Counted from the stretch's first letter, positions 8,351 through 16,824 are shown. The stretch: 64,000 nt of DNA from Mucilaginibacter achroorhodeus (GCF_007846095.1 NZ_VOEI01000002.1:124001-188000); one strand, 5' to 3'. Translations and numbers: made by a program. Notes: generated by a model from the letters alone, not told the origin.

Positions 8351-10321
8351 TTAAAAGTCTATGAGGTTCTCTGCTGCTTTTTTGAGCTTTTCTATTTGCT
8401 CTTTTAAATCAGCTGGAGGGAACGGTGTTTTTGCAATAAGCGGTACGCTGCCAGCCAATTCGATCTCGTCGCCGGTGTAGGTAACCGATGGGATGCCAGC
8501 TACACGGCTTTCTATGATCATAGTTACCTGGTAACTCCATTTTACAGCATCTTTAGGGTCTGCCGTCCAGGCTTCAAAAAATTGCGGGTTGGCAAGTGTG
8601 TCGGCAGTGAACCTTAATGTTACCGGGTCGCGATCTGGCCTTCTAAAGGTGATCATCATTTTGGTGCGGTCATCAAGCGTGGTATCCAGTTCAATGGGTC
8701 CAACACGTAAAGTACCCAGCACCTCGGCTTTTACTTCAATGCTGTGTTCGGTAGTTTTCTCTTCGCTGATCTTGAGCGTATGATCCGGCACTTCTACATT
8801 TGGTTTTTCCAGAAAACGGATCTCGCGTTTAATGTAGACTACGCTTTGCTGATCGGCAGGCAGGTTGTCCTGGCGCTCGAAATCAAATATGATAATGCGG
8901 TCTTTAAACTTGCGCGTCCACACGGCGGGTGCCAGCGTTGTGGATTTTTCTGCGCCCACACTATCCATAAACAAACCGGAGTTTTTGTATACGATGCCCC
9001 CTGTACTATCAGGATAACCTACCTGTAGTAATAGCTGATCTATCGGGTCTCCCCCGTTACCATTCTCGTCCGGCCAGAAAGCACGGGCAGATGCAATAAC
9101 ATGTATCTTGCGGAAGCCTTCGGCCAGGTGTACAGTATCAAAATATTTTGCCTCGTTTGCCGGATCGTCTTTTAAGGTCTCGTAAAAGCCCATCAGGTGG
9201 GCAGATATGGTGTTATCTTTTATGTACGTTTCATTGATCTCTTCCTGAAAATCCAGTTGCAGATGGGTCTCATTGTGCTCAAATTTCAGTGCAAAACTTA
9301 CACCTATTGCGCCCGTATCAGCAGCTTTTGCGTTCTCTACCTTTGGCGGTTGCGGGTCAAAGATCACCTTTTGGGCAACTTCCATAAACTTATCGAAGGT
9401 TTTATCAACCTGGGCTTCGTACAATTTCTCGCGTTCGGGTGTCAGTACCTCGTTATCGATCGTGATCGATTTCTTGATGATACCTTTTTGCACAGCGCTG
9501 TTAAACGCAGCCTGGATCTCTCCTTTTACAAACAGGTAAGAGGCCTTCACATCTGCAGAAAAGTGGTTATAAATTGCGCTCCAATCGCCGTGGATAGATG
9601 CGTTGAAAGAGCCTGTATAAAATTTATGCTTTAATGTGTTGTGCACAAAAATGGGGCTTGATGCGCCATGGAAACCCGCTTCTAACAATTGCGCAGGGTA
9701 CTGGCCCACCATAGCGGTGTAAGCGTTGTTACCCACCGGGTTAATGGTGCCCTTACCTTCGCCCTGCATTTTCCATAACCATGGGTTATCAGGTCTTTCT
9801 GTATTAGGGTCGGCAACATTTTCAGGTGATAGCGATGAAATAAAAACGTCGTTATCGATAATTGGCACAACACCGAGATCAACCAATTGGGTATCGCTGC
9901 CTGCTTTAAATAACCTATCGGCGCTGTACCTTGGGTTATCGGTAATGTTCTTTTTAAGCTCGGCAATCGTGTTAGTAATAACGCTATCAGGTATTTTTAA
10001 TGTTGAGGTAAACGCCAATACACCACCTGCTACTTCAAGCTGCCCGGGCGAAGCCACCGCGATATTATCGTCGGCAGTTAAAACACCTGCAAATTTTGTA
10101 AAATGGAACATGTAATCGCCATTTTCAAAGCGGGCCATTCGGGGAGAATCTGGCAGGTACCAGAACTGCAGCGGCCTGCCCGCTGCCCGCAGCTGCTCGT
10201 TAAACAGATCGGGAAAAATGTTAAGCTGATAGGTATTTCCATCTTCGTCGTTTTTTACTACCAGCATTCTGTTTGCGCCATAGTAAGGTCCAATTGGCGT
10301 TCCTGTAAATTCGTAAGCCAT
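8351..10321 (-). CDS. Cassette paralogue B, 656 aa, unknown function
   Basis: Paralogue of the 687-aa protein upstream. Shared landmarks are NIFPDLFNEQLRAAGRPLQF (versus QIFPDICNDDLKNSGKPMHF), FHFTKFAGVLTADDNI, EVAGGVLAFTSTLKIP, NAYTAMVGQYPAQLLEAGF, the VGYPD/YKNSG module and a C-terminal WTADPKDAVKWSYQV. The N-terminal third, a central variable region (~260-370) and a C-terminal beta-rich third appear to be separate domains. The C-terminus ends in a short Lys/Glu helix (PPADLKEQIEKLKKAAENL). No signal peptide, membrane span or catalytic motif is seen. Two diverged copies side by side suggest a hetero-oligomer or a pair with different partners. I know no named family for it. Confidence 0.85.
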   Translation of the reverse strand: MAYEFTGTPIGPYYGANRMLVVKNDEDGNTYQLNIFPDLFNEQLRAAGRPLQFWYLPDSPRMARFENGDYMFHFTKFAGVLTADDNIAVASPGQLEVAGGVLAFTSTLKIPDSVITNTIAELKKNITDNPRYSADRLFKAGSDTQLVDLGVVPIIDNDVFISSLSPENVADPNTERPDNPWLWKMQGEGKGTINPVGNNAYTAMVGQYPAQLLEAGFHGASSPIFVHNTLKHKFYTGSFNASIHGDWSAIYNHFSADVKASYLFVKGEIQAAFNSAVQKGIIKKSITIDNEVLTPEREKLYEAQVDKTFDKFMEVAQKVIFDPQPPKVENAKAADTGAIGVSFALKFEHNETHLQLDFQEEINETYIKDNTISAHLMGFYETLKDDPANEAKYFDTVHLAEGFRKIHVIASARAFWPDENGNGGDPIDQLLLQVGYPDSTGGIVYKNSGLFMDSVGAEKSTTLAPAVWTRKFKDRIIIFDFERQDNLPADQQSVVYIKREIRFLEKPNVEVPDHTLKISEEKTTEHSIEVKAEVLGTLRVGPIELDTTLDDRTKMMITFRRPDRDPVTLRFTADTLANPQFFEAWTADPKDAVKWSYQVTMIIESRVAGIPSVTYTGDEIELAGSVPLIAKTPFPPADLKEQIEKLKKAAENLIDF

Positions 10322-10358
10322 GATCTTTATATTTTATGGGTAAGTATTTTTGTTTGAT

Positions 10359-10385
10359 AACCTGCACGCTCTACCCGTGCAGGTT
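10359..10385. terminator. Intergenic hairpin between the two long paralogues
   Basis: Perfect 10-bp stem AACCTGCACG/CGTGCAGGTT with a 7-nt loop. The T-rich tail (TTTATTTTA) is on the plus strand. On the minus strand, the direction of transcription, the tail is weak, so it may act as a processing or partial-termination site that adjusts the ratio of the two paralogues. Confidence 0.45.
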
Positions 10386-10399
10386 TATTTTATGAAAGG

Positions 10400-12463
10400 T
10401 TAGGCATCAAGCTCGTCCAGCTGTTTAGATTTTTGTTTGTATTCCGTTAAACGGTCAAGCAGATCATCCGGCATCTTGGGCAGGTTAATAGAGATACCGT
10501 TAGGGTAACTGCCAGACATAGGCACTTCATCGCCTTCGTAAATGATGGCATCAAGCGGGCCATAGCTTTTGTAAGTCACCTTCACTTTGTATGACCATTT
10601 CATTACCTGGCCGGCATCGGCTGTCCAAACCTCAAAAGAAGGTTTCTCTGTTGCATTGTCGGTAGTGAACATTATGGTTAAAGGCGAAAAGCCGTCTTTA
10701 TTGAAAGTAACCTCAACCTGCATGTGTTTATTCAGATCTGCCGCCAGGTAAATAGGTGCTACCTTCAGGTGCCCTACCAGGTCTGCTTTGATCTCTACCT
10801 GTGTGTTGGTGGTTGTTTCTTCGGGTATTTCAACAGTGTTGTCGGCGTCTATTTTAACGCGCTCATCTTCTTTATAAGTGATGGTACGTTTAACCGAGAT
10901 CTGGTTACGTTTATCGGCAGGTACATTATCATCTACTGCAAAATCAAATACGTATACCCTGTCTTTGTTATCTTTCGTCCAGATAGCCGGAGCAAAATCT
11001 TCAGAAAGTTTGCCAGCCAGGGTATCATAATATCTGCCCGAGTTACGGTACTGCACAACGCCGTTTGAATCGGGGTATCCTACTGATAGCAACAGCTTAT
11101 CTAAAGGCTGCTCGCTGGTTTCAGTTGGCCAGTTAGCCCTGGAGGTTGCTATAACGTGGATCTTTTTAAAGGCATCGCCCATGTTCACAAAGCTGAAATA
11201 CTCGTCTTTTGCCTTGGGGTCTTTGCTTAGCTCCTGGAAAAATCCGCGCATATTGCCGCTTACTACAGTAGTTTTAAAATAAGGGCCCTGTATAGTAGTG
11301 CTGTCTTCCATGTGGGCGGTATCGGCAGAAAAGTTTTTGTTAAGCGCATAGCTGTAACCGTTGTCGCTGTCTTTCCAGCTATAGGTGGTGCTGCTTGATC
11401 TTACCAAGCCAAACCATGATGACGACCTGTGCGACTGTATCTCCAACTGCTTTGATTTGGTATCGGCAGCCTCGGCAGGAGCCAATTGAACCGGCTGGCG
11501 ATCGAAAATGAACTTTTTAACATTTTCCATTATCAGCGCTTTAGCCTGGTTGGCCATATCGTTATAAAGCTCTTTGTCCTTGTCGGTCAGTTCCGCATCG
11601 CCATAAGTAATAGTAGTTTTGCAAAACCCCGAAAGGTTATTTTCCTCAAACATGCTGTGAATGTTGCTTTGGGTCCAGTTGTCTTTATACTTGGTATTTT
11701 CGGTATAAGCGTTATGGATCTTCGAATAATCGGCAACAACCTTGATCTCTACAGACGGGATATAAAAGCGGAGTTTAAGTGCATTCTGCACGAATAACGG
11801 CCCGCTATCTCCTTTAAAGCCGGCTTCAACCAAGGCAGCAGGGAACTGACCCATCATTGCAGTACATGCATTTTTGCCGTTAGGATCAAGTGAACCTCTT
11901 CCGTCGCCCTGCATTTCCCAAAGCCATTTATCAGTATTATCCTGCGGCGTAGCAGGGTCATTAATTTCACCAAGCGTAGCGGTTGATATGGCCACTATGT
12001 TCTCTTCTACCGGTACAAAGCCTAATTCAAACGCAGGCGCATCAGGGTTTTTAAACATAAACAGCGGGTTGCTATTTAGGCTGGCATTCTTTTTTATTTG
12101 TTGGGCAATTTGGTCTTTAAGGCTGTCTATAACACCCGGCGGTAATTCCAACGTTGAGGTAAACGATACCATACCGCCTGCTACCTCTTCCTGACCTTTG
12201 GTGCCAATGTTGCTGTCTTCAGTTAACACACCTGAAAACTTTGTAAAGTGAAACTGGTATTTGCCATCATCATTCCTGGCCATCCGTACGGAGTTTGGCA
12301 TAATATAGAAATGCATAGGTTTACCTGAGTTTTTTAAATCATCATTACAGATATCGGGGAAGATTTGTAAAGTATAGGTTTCGCCTGCATCTGAGTAAGT
12401 TACCTGAACGGTATTTACGCCCCAAAGAGGGCCTTTTGCCGAGCCATTAAATTCTACATACAT
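10400..12463 (-). CDS. Cassette paralogue A, 687 aa, unknown function
   Basis: Starts MYVEFNGSAKGPLWGVN with no signal peptide and is similar over its whole length to the 656-aa protein (see the motifs there), with an insertion near the middle that includes the SHRSSSWFGLVRSSSTTYSW stretch. C-terminal landmarks are WTADAGQVMKWSYKV and a charged helix (DDLLDRLTEYKQKSKQLDEL). The acidic/aromatic beta-rich composition and missing export signal are the same as in its sister. It lies ~60 bp downstream of the LGFP/peptidase gene and ~78 bp upstream of its paralogue. Function unknown; a structural role in a protein assembly is inference only. Confidence 0.85.
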   Translation of the reverse strand: MYVEFNGSAKGPLWGVNTVQVTYSDAGETYTLQIFPDICNDDLKNSGKPMHFYIMPNSVRMARNDDGKYQFHFTKFSGVLTEDSNIGTKGQEEVAGGMVSFTSTLELPPGVIDSLKDQIAQQIKKNASLNSNPLFMFKNPDAPAFELGFVPVEENIVAISTATLGEINDPATPQDNTDKWLWEMQGDGRGSLDPNGKNACTAMMGQFPAALVEAGFKGDSGPLFVQNALKLRFYIPSVEIKVVADYSKIHNAYTENTKYKDNWTQSNIHSMFEENNLSGFCKTTITYGDAELTDKDKELYNDMANQAKALIMENVKKFIFDRQPVQLAPAEAADTKSKQLEIQSHRSSSWFGLVRSSSTTYSWKDSDNGYSYALNKNFSADTAHMEDSTTIQGPYFKTTVVSGNMRGFFQELSKDPKAKDEYFSFVNMGDAFKKIHVIATSRANWPTETSEQPLDKLLLSVGYPDSNGVVQYRNSGRYYDTLAGKLSEDFAPAIWTKDNKDRVYVFDFAVDDNVPADKRNQISVKRTITYKEDERVKIDADNTVEIPEETTTNTQVEIKADLVGHLKVAPIYLAADLNKHMQVEVTFNKDGFSPLTIMFTTDNATEKPSFEVWTADAGQVMKWSYKVKVTYKSYGPLDAIIYEGDEVPMSGSYPNGISINLPKMPDDLLDRLTEYKQKSKQLDELDA

Positions 12464-12523
12464 GGTAAAAAAGATTAGTGGTTATTAATTTTTTGATTGA
12501 ATGTTTGTGCGATAAGTATGAGC

Positions 12524-13828
12524 CTACAGCGGCGGGTTTGCCTCATAGTTGGTTGCCCCTATTTGCACATGATAGTGGTTAGCATGTGCTTTTCTAAGCG
12601 ATGCATCGGGGTGGTCCGGGTGGCAAATAAAGGACGAGACCGTAGGTCGATTGTATTCAAGCATCCTGTCGGCTTGTTCGCTGTCGCTCAGCAGGTCGTC
12701 CTGGTTTTGTGATTTATCCTGGCAGTGCTGCATGGCGTAGCCATAATAGTCGCGGGCCAGGTTATAAATAAGCCCGTCGCTTTCCTGTAACCTGAAACAG
12801 GTTTTGCCGCCGCTGGTAACCTCGGGCTTTTTGCCCCAATCGTTCAGGATATTAAGCGTAAATGTTGAACCGTCTGACAAAGTGCCTGCAAGACCACCGA
12901 AATCAATTGCCCTGCCGGTATTATGGCAATCAAAAAGATGGTTTGGATTACCATGGCCAATGCCAATGTGATGCACTTCGGTGACGGTACAGTTGTTATT
13001 TGGCCCCCAAAAATCCCTGAACCAGGCGGTCATTTTGTAAAGGAACACTATCATACGTGGATCGATGTTGTCCATAAACCCTATCACCTTGGCGGTAGTG
13101 CCGGTTAAGTATTTAAACTGAATGCCGTTTACCACATCAGGCTTAATGCGATAAGCACGCACAACCGCTTTTGTTTCGCCATTGCCGCTTATCACGGTAG
13201 TAACGTTGGTTTGATTAACAGCCCCGCCATTTATCTGCAACTGTGCATCTGGTTCGTTTATTAAATGATCGACTATTTGTAATGCCTGCCCAACAGTAAT
13301 TTTGCGGGTTGGATAATCGTTACTTAACCAGGTATCAATTTCAGATGGTTCAGTCGGCGTCTCTTCTTCAGTATTATTGCTTTCTTCCGCTGTCGTATTC
13401 TCCTCTTCAGTGGTGTTATTTTCCTCTTCGGATTTATTTTCCTCTTCAGTAGTGTTATTTCCTTCTTCTGGTGTATTAGAGCTATTATCGTAATAAGCTT
13501 CTATAGCACCGTCAATAGTTGTCCAGGTTATTACACCATTTACAAATTCACTTTTACGGCCGATGGTTGCATTGTCGGTTGTGTCATCCTGCTCATCGCT
13601 CAACGGGTAGCCCAAAGAACTTTGCTCTGCACCAAGGTCAATGTAACGCGCCAGTATGTCGCCGTTTACCTCAAAAGCGCCGTAATCAGGGTGGTAGTAA
13701 ATGGTACCAACATCATAAGACCGGCTGGAGCCAACGCCATCAGCTAATAGTATTTCATCGGTTGTTGCCGCTCCAAGATCCACTCCCTGCGAGAACAGAT
13801 CATCGTATTTTTCATCAATTGCAGACAT
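12524..13828 (-). CDS. LGFP-repeat protein with acidic linker and M15-type zinc peptidase-like domain
   Basis: First gene of the cassette, 434 aa, no signal peptide. Residues ~45-120 match the LGFP repeat (GDILARYIDLGAEQSSLGYP, then GRKSEFVNGVITW), a module known to bind cell envelopes in other bacteria. An acidic linker (NNTTEEENKSEEENNTTEEE) covers ~120-175. The C-terminal ~250 residues contain HNTGRAIDFGG and HANHYHVQIG, the His-x3-G-x-A-x-Asp and His-x-His zinc-ligand pattern of D,D-peptidases of family M15 and related endolysins. A role in cutting peptidoglycan cross-links of a target cell, or the cell's own wall, fits. How it would leave the cytoplasm is not evident, since no Sec or lipoprotein signal is present. 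Confidence 0.8.
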   Translation of the reverse strand: MSAIDEKYDDLFSQGVDLGAATTDEILLADGVGSSRSYDVGTIYYHPDYGAFEVNGDILARYIDLGAEQSSLGYPLSDEQDDTTDNATIGRKSEFVNGVITWTTIDGAIEAYYDNSSNTPEEGNNTTEEENKSEEENNTTEEENTTAEESNNTEEETPTEPSEIDTWLSNDYPTRKITVGQALQIVDHLINEPDAQLQINGGAVNQTNVTTVISGNGETKAVVRAYRIKPDVVNGIQFKYLTGTTAKVIGFMDNIDPRMIVFLYKMTAWFRDFWGPNNNCTVTEVHHIGIGHGNPNHLFDCHNTGRAIDFGGLAGTLSDGSTFTLNILNDWGKKPEVTSGGKTCFRLQESDGLIYNLARDYYGYAMQHCQDKSQNQDDLLSDSEQADRMLEYNRPTVSSFICHPDHPDASLRKAHANHYHVQIGATNYEANPPL

Positions 13829-13947
13829 AGTAAAAAGTATTTATCTTTAGTTAATTATTTTCATTATCGCTTATCATTCTCATAAGCGAACAATCCAAAG
13901 TTGAGGCAAATTCAATTGGAGGTAAACAGTACGTATACTGAAAGTTA

Positions 13948-13984
13948 TGCGTATAACTACGGAGATATTTTGCGTATAACTACG
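13948..13984. repeat. Tandem 14-bp operator-like repeats
   Basis: Two perfect copies of TGCGTATAACTACG with a 23-bp period. The flanking GTTATGCGTATAAC is itself nearly palindromic, as expected for a dimeric DNA-binding protein. Confidence 0.7.
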
Positions 13985-14008
13985 CAATGGCGCTGCTGAT
14001 TCTTTATC

Positions 14009-14016
14009 TATTTTTG
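14009..14016 (+). promoter_or_regulatory. TAnnTTTG -7 promoter box of the lipoprotein/two-component operon
   Basis: TATTTTTG matches the Bacteroidota -7 consensus and lies 64 bp before the ATG at 14080. No TTTG -33 element is seen at normal spacing; instead the second TGCGTATAACTACG repeat sits there, suggesting regulated use. Confidence 0.45.
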
Positions 14017-14079
14017 TTTGGTATAATTAACTATAGATAAATCGTACAAATAAACCCGTAACCCACATAAGCTAATCAT

Positions 14080-14595
14080 ATGATCACTTTTAAATCTTCT
14101 ATTAACCTGCTGGTGCAGGGAGTTTTAACTGCTACTTTGTTCACCGCCTGCCAGGAAAAAAACCACGGTAACGGAAAAATACCTTATGACCAGAGGAACG
14201 CGCAACGGCATGTTATATCTGTTAGCAAAGCAGAAGAATTAACTACACGTTACAGACAAGGGAAAAATGAGTTAATGAGGCAACTCAGAAGCCCCGATTA
14301 TCTTGACAAAAGCTTTAGCATGCCCGACGCGGAGATGTTTAACCGCGACGCGATTGCATTACTGCTAAACCAAAAAGGAGCAAAAGGTATGCGTATTTAT
14401 GTGGGGCAGGATGATAAAGGCCTTATCCGCTTTGTATTAGTAGGCGTTGACGCAAAGGGCGAAGATATATTAGGTAAACGCGATACTTTGGCAGCAACAG
14501 CCGCATACTCCGCTGCATCTTCAGGTTCCTCGCCTATAATATTGGAAGTGGGCCAGCGATGCCCTACATTATGCAGTACCCTAAGCCGGAAATAA
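14080..14595 (+). CDS. Lipoprotein of unknown function linked to a two-component system
   Basis: 171 aa with a type II signal peptide; lipobox LFTAC places the lipidated Cys at residue ~24. The mature part contains a small domain with PDAEMFNRDAIALLLNQKGA and MRIYVGQDDKGLIRFVLVGV, and ends with GQRCPTLCSTLSRK carrying two Cys. I believe similar lipoproteins occur beside comparable membrane protein/kinase pairs in related genera, but cannot verify it here. It leads a four-gene operon with the membrane protein 14 bp downstream and could be the sensor input or a reporter of envelope state. Confidence 0.85.
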   Translation: MITFKSSINLLVQGVLTATLFTACQEKNHGNGKIPYDQRNAQRHVISVSKAEELTTRYRQGKNELMRQLRSPDYLDKSFSMPDAEMFNRDAIALLLNQKGAKGMRIYVGQDDKGLIRFVLVGVDAKGEDILGKRDTLAATAAYSAASSGSSPIILEVGQRCPTLCSTLSRK

Positions 14596-14609
14596 TAAGC
14601 TTGCTTAGC

Positions 14610-15284
14610 ATGAAAACTGTATTTACCTTTCTTTTAAGCGAGTCTATTTTGCTGCCTATTATAGTGGGGTTACTTGCAATAAAAAAGATAAAGGATTGCT
14701 GGCTGCCATTTTTTTGTGTGCTACTGCTGTCATTTGCGGCAGAGTTGCTTAGTTATTACGACATTGAATATTTAAGGACCAGCAATGCTGTTGTAATTAA
14801 CACCTACAGTTTGTGTGAATGCTGTTTAATAATCTACCAACTCTATATCTTAAATAACAGGCGCTCGCCTGTTATTTTCTTTGGGCTGATGGCTTTGTGT
14901 ACCGCATTTTGGCTCACCGAAAATATAGCTTTTAAAAATCTCAATAATTTCAGTCCATATTTTAGAGTATTCTACGCTTTCCTGATTGTTTTACTAAGCA
15001 TAAATTTGATAAACCGTTCCATGGTAGATCAGCGGAACAGCTTATTAAAAAATCCTGTTTTTGTGCTATCCCTATCATTTATCATTTTCTTTATTTATCA
15101 AATAATTTATGAGGCATCTTTTTTCATAGGATCAGATAAATCCATGGTTGCCAATAAGATAATTGTTTTATTTGCATATGTAAATGCTATTACTAACATA
15201 ATGTATGCCTGCACAATAGGGCTTATTGCCAGGTATAATTACATTGCTTGCCGTAACAAGAAATATAACTTTCGCAGTTATTAA
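14610..15284 (+). CDS. Multi-pass inner-membrane protein of unknown function
   Basis: 224 aa when started at the ATG at 14610, the first ATG after the lipoprotein stop. An ATG at 14559 would overlap that gene by 37 bp and add an unlikely hydrophilic leader. Six or seven hydrophobic segments run the length of the protein (e.g. FLLSESILLPIIVGLLAI, WLPFFCVLLLSFAAELLSYY). It has no catalytic motif. It is tightly placed before the kinase (the stop overlaps the kinase ATG by one base), so it is probably the membrane sensing partner of a kinase that has only one membrane segment itself. Confidence 0.85.
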   Translation: MKTVFTFLLSESILLPIIVGLLAIKKIKDCWLPFFCVLLLSFAAELLSYYDIEYLRTSNAVVINTYSLCECCLIIYQLYILNNRRSPVIFFGLMALCTAFWLTENIAFKNLNNFSPYFRVFYAFLIVLLSINLINRSMVDQRNSLLKNPVFVLSLSFIIFFIYQIIYEASFFIGSDKSMVANKIIVLFAYVNAITNIMYACTIGLIARYNYIACRNKKYNFRSY

Positions 15285-16024
15285 TGGAGGATAAATTATT
15301 TTATACCGTTGTTAGTACTTCGGTTATCATTGCGCTTATCATTATGTTCTTTGTGATATCGGTTATCAGATATCACAGGCGTTACATACGCTTGCAAAAA
15401 GATATGATACGCGCGGAAATAACCATGCAGGAACTGGAACGTAAACGCATTGCAAACGACTTGCACGATAGCCTTGGCCCATTGCTTTCATCGGTTAAGT
15501 TATACATGCAAAGTATTGAGAACATCAGTGCCGACAACAGGGCATTGCTCAATATAGCAAACTCGCATATCGATGAAACAATTACCGGGTTAAGGCAGAT
15601 CTCTTATAATCTCTCGCCCGAAAGCCTAAGCAGGAACGGTTTGGTCAAAGCAATTGAAGAATATCTTTTCAGGATAAATAGTTCGAAGGTTATAGAGATT
15701 GATTTTGATGCTAAAAAAGACATCAAATTACCCGAAAATATCGAGATCCACTTGTTTCGTATCATCCAGGAAGTAGTTAATAATACCATGAAACATGCGC
15801 AAGCCACAAGTTTACGGTTAATTATAGCTGTTGTGGGCAATCAAGTTACCGTAATGTCAATTGACAACGGCATTGGCTTTAACCCTAACGAAATGGGAAA
15901 GATGGCAAGAGGATTAGGCTTAAGCAGTATCAGGAGCAGATGCGAGATCTTGAATGCCAGTCTAACAATCACATCAGCCATAGATCAGGGCTGCAATTAT
16001 GTAATAAAAGTACCTCTTTCTTAG
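15284..16024 (+). CDS. Sensor histidine kinase, HisKA_3 (NarX/LytS-like DesK type)
   Basis: 246 aa. One N-terminal membrane segment (~8-28), a short coiled region, then the HisKA_3 dimerisation domain with ERKRIANDLHDSLGPLLSS (phospho-acceptor His61) and a HATPase_c domain with the N-box EVVNNTMKHAQA and G-box DNGIGFNP / RGLGLSSIRSR. It lacks a periplasmic sensor, so sensing is probably done by the preceding membrane protein and lipoprotein. It phosphorylates the LuxR-type regulator encoded 70 bp downstream. Confidence 0.93.
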   Translation: MEDKLFYTVVSTSVIIALIIMFFVISVIRYHRRYIRLQKDMIRAEITMQELERKRIANDLHDSLGPLLSSVKLYMQSIENISADNRALLNIANSHIDETITGLRQISYNLSPESLSRNGLVKAIEEYLFRINSSKVIEIDFDAKKDIKLPENIEIHLFRIIQEVVNNTMKHAQATSLRLIIAVVGNQVTVMSIDNGIGFNPNEMGKMARGLGLSSIRSRCEILNASLTITSAIDQGCNYVIKVPLS

Positions 16025-16093
16025 GTTTTTATCTTTTAAATTTTTTAATTTTAGCTTAATTTAAAGATACGCTTTAAGTAAATAGAAAAAATC

Positions 16094-16762
16094 ATGCATC
16101 ACAACATTGATATTGTAATAGCAGATGATCATGAAATTTTTTTGGATGGGCTATCTTTAATGTTATCCCGCCAGCATGGTTTCAAAGTAGTTGGCCGTGC
16201 AAGTAATGGAGCGCAATTATTAGACATAGTAAATAAGGCAAAACCAGATGTTGTTTTAACAGATATTAAAATGCCGGTTTTAGATGGTATAGCAAGCACC
16301 AGACAGATGTTACAAACATGGCCTGATCTTAAGGTGATAGCACTATCTATGTTTGACGAAGAGAACCTGATCGTAGAAATGCTTGAAGCAGGCGCAAAAG
16401 GCTATCTGCTAAAAAACGCACACAAAAACGAAATAGCTGAAGCAGTAACAAGTGTTTACGAAGGTAAAAATTATTACTGTGCCAAAACGTCAAGCGCCCT
16501 TGCAGGCATGATCGTGCGCAGTAAATTTAAATCAACAACCTCAGATCCTATCATTGAACTAAGCGAACGAGAAAGAACCATTATACAAATGATCTGTTGC
16601 CAGCGAACCGCACAGGAAATAGCCGATACTGTATATTTAAGCAAACGAACAGTTGAGGGTTGTAGAATTAAGATTTTTGAAAAAGTAAAAGTTAAAAATT
16701 TAGGTGGGCTTATCATATTTGCACTGAAACATAAACTGGTGCACGAGAACGAACTGATTTAA
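16094..16762 (+). CDS. LuxR/NarL-family response regulator
   Basis: 222 aa: receiver domain at ~5-125 with the acidic pocket IADDHE, the phospho-acceptor Asp57 (VLTDIKMPVLDG), Thr/Ser ALSMFDEEN and Lys KGYLLKNA; then a LuxR-type helix-turn-helix (LSERERTIIQM ... AQEIADTVYLSKRTVEGCR). Partner of the kinase just upstream. The tandem repeats at 13948-13984 in the shared divergent promoter are likely binding sites, which would put both its own operon and the 10-kb cassette under its control. Confidence 0.94.
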   Translation: MHHNIDIVIADDHEIFLDGLSLMLSRQHGFKVVGRASNGAQLLDIVNKAKPDVVLTDIKMPVLDGIASTRQMLQTWPDLKVIALSMFDEENLIVEMLEAGAKGYLLKNAHKNEIAEAVTSVYEGKNYYCAKTSSALAGMIVRSKFKSTTSDPIIELSERERTIIQMICCQRTAQEIADTVYLSKRTVEGCRIKIFEKVKVKNLGGLIIFALKHKLVHENELI

Positions 16763-16773
16763 TATAGAAAACA

Positions 16774-16809
16774 AAAAAGCCGCTAAATCATACGAGTTAG
16801 CGGCTTTTT
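16774..16809. terminator. Intrinsic terminator (bidirectional) after the response regulator
   Basis: Perfect 13-bp stem AAAAAGCCGCTAA/TTAGCGGCTTTTT with loop ATCATACGAG, 11 bp after the stop codon. A hairpin with nearly the same loop (in the opposite strand) stands beside the second tRNA-like scar at 49.26 kb. Confidence 0.9.
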
Positions 16810-16824
16810 ATTTGTAGCATGTTT

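Larger units (their letters stand above)
13829..14079. promoter_or_regulatory. Divergent regulatory region between the cassette and the two-component operon
   Basis: Both operons start here and run apart. Visible elements: inverted repeat TCGCTTAT-N7-ATAAGCGA (13867-13889) 40 bp before the cassette start; palindrome CAGTACGTATACTG (13927-13940); tandem direct repeats TGCGTATAACTACG (13948-13961 and 13971-13984), 23 bp apart or about two helical turns; and a TAnnTTTG box TATTTTTG (14009-14016) facing the lipoprotein gene. The second repeat lies where a -33 element would be, as at an activator-dependent promoter. The LuxR-type regulator encoded 2 kb away is the obvious candidate to bind. Confidence 0.6.

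Noticed and set aside
9197..9634. A 145-codon plus-strand frame inside the 656-aa gene.
   Set aside because: Opposite-strand shadow of a clearly coding minus-strand gene; no family resemblance.
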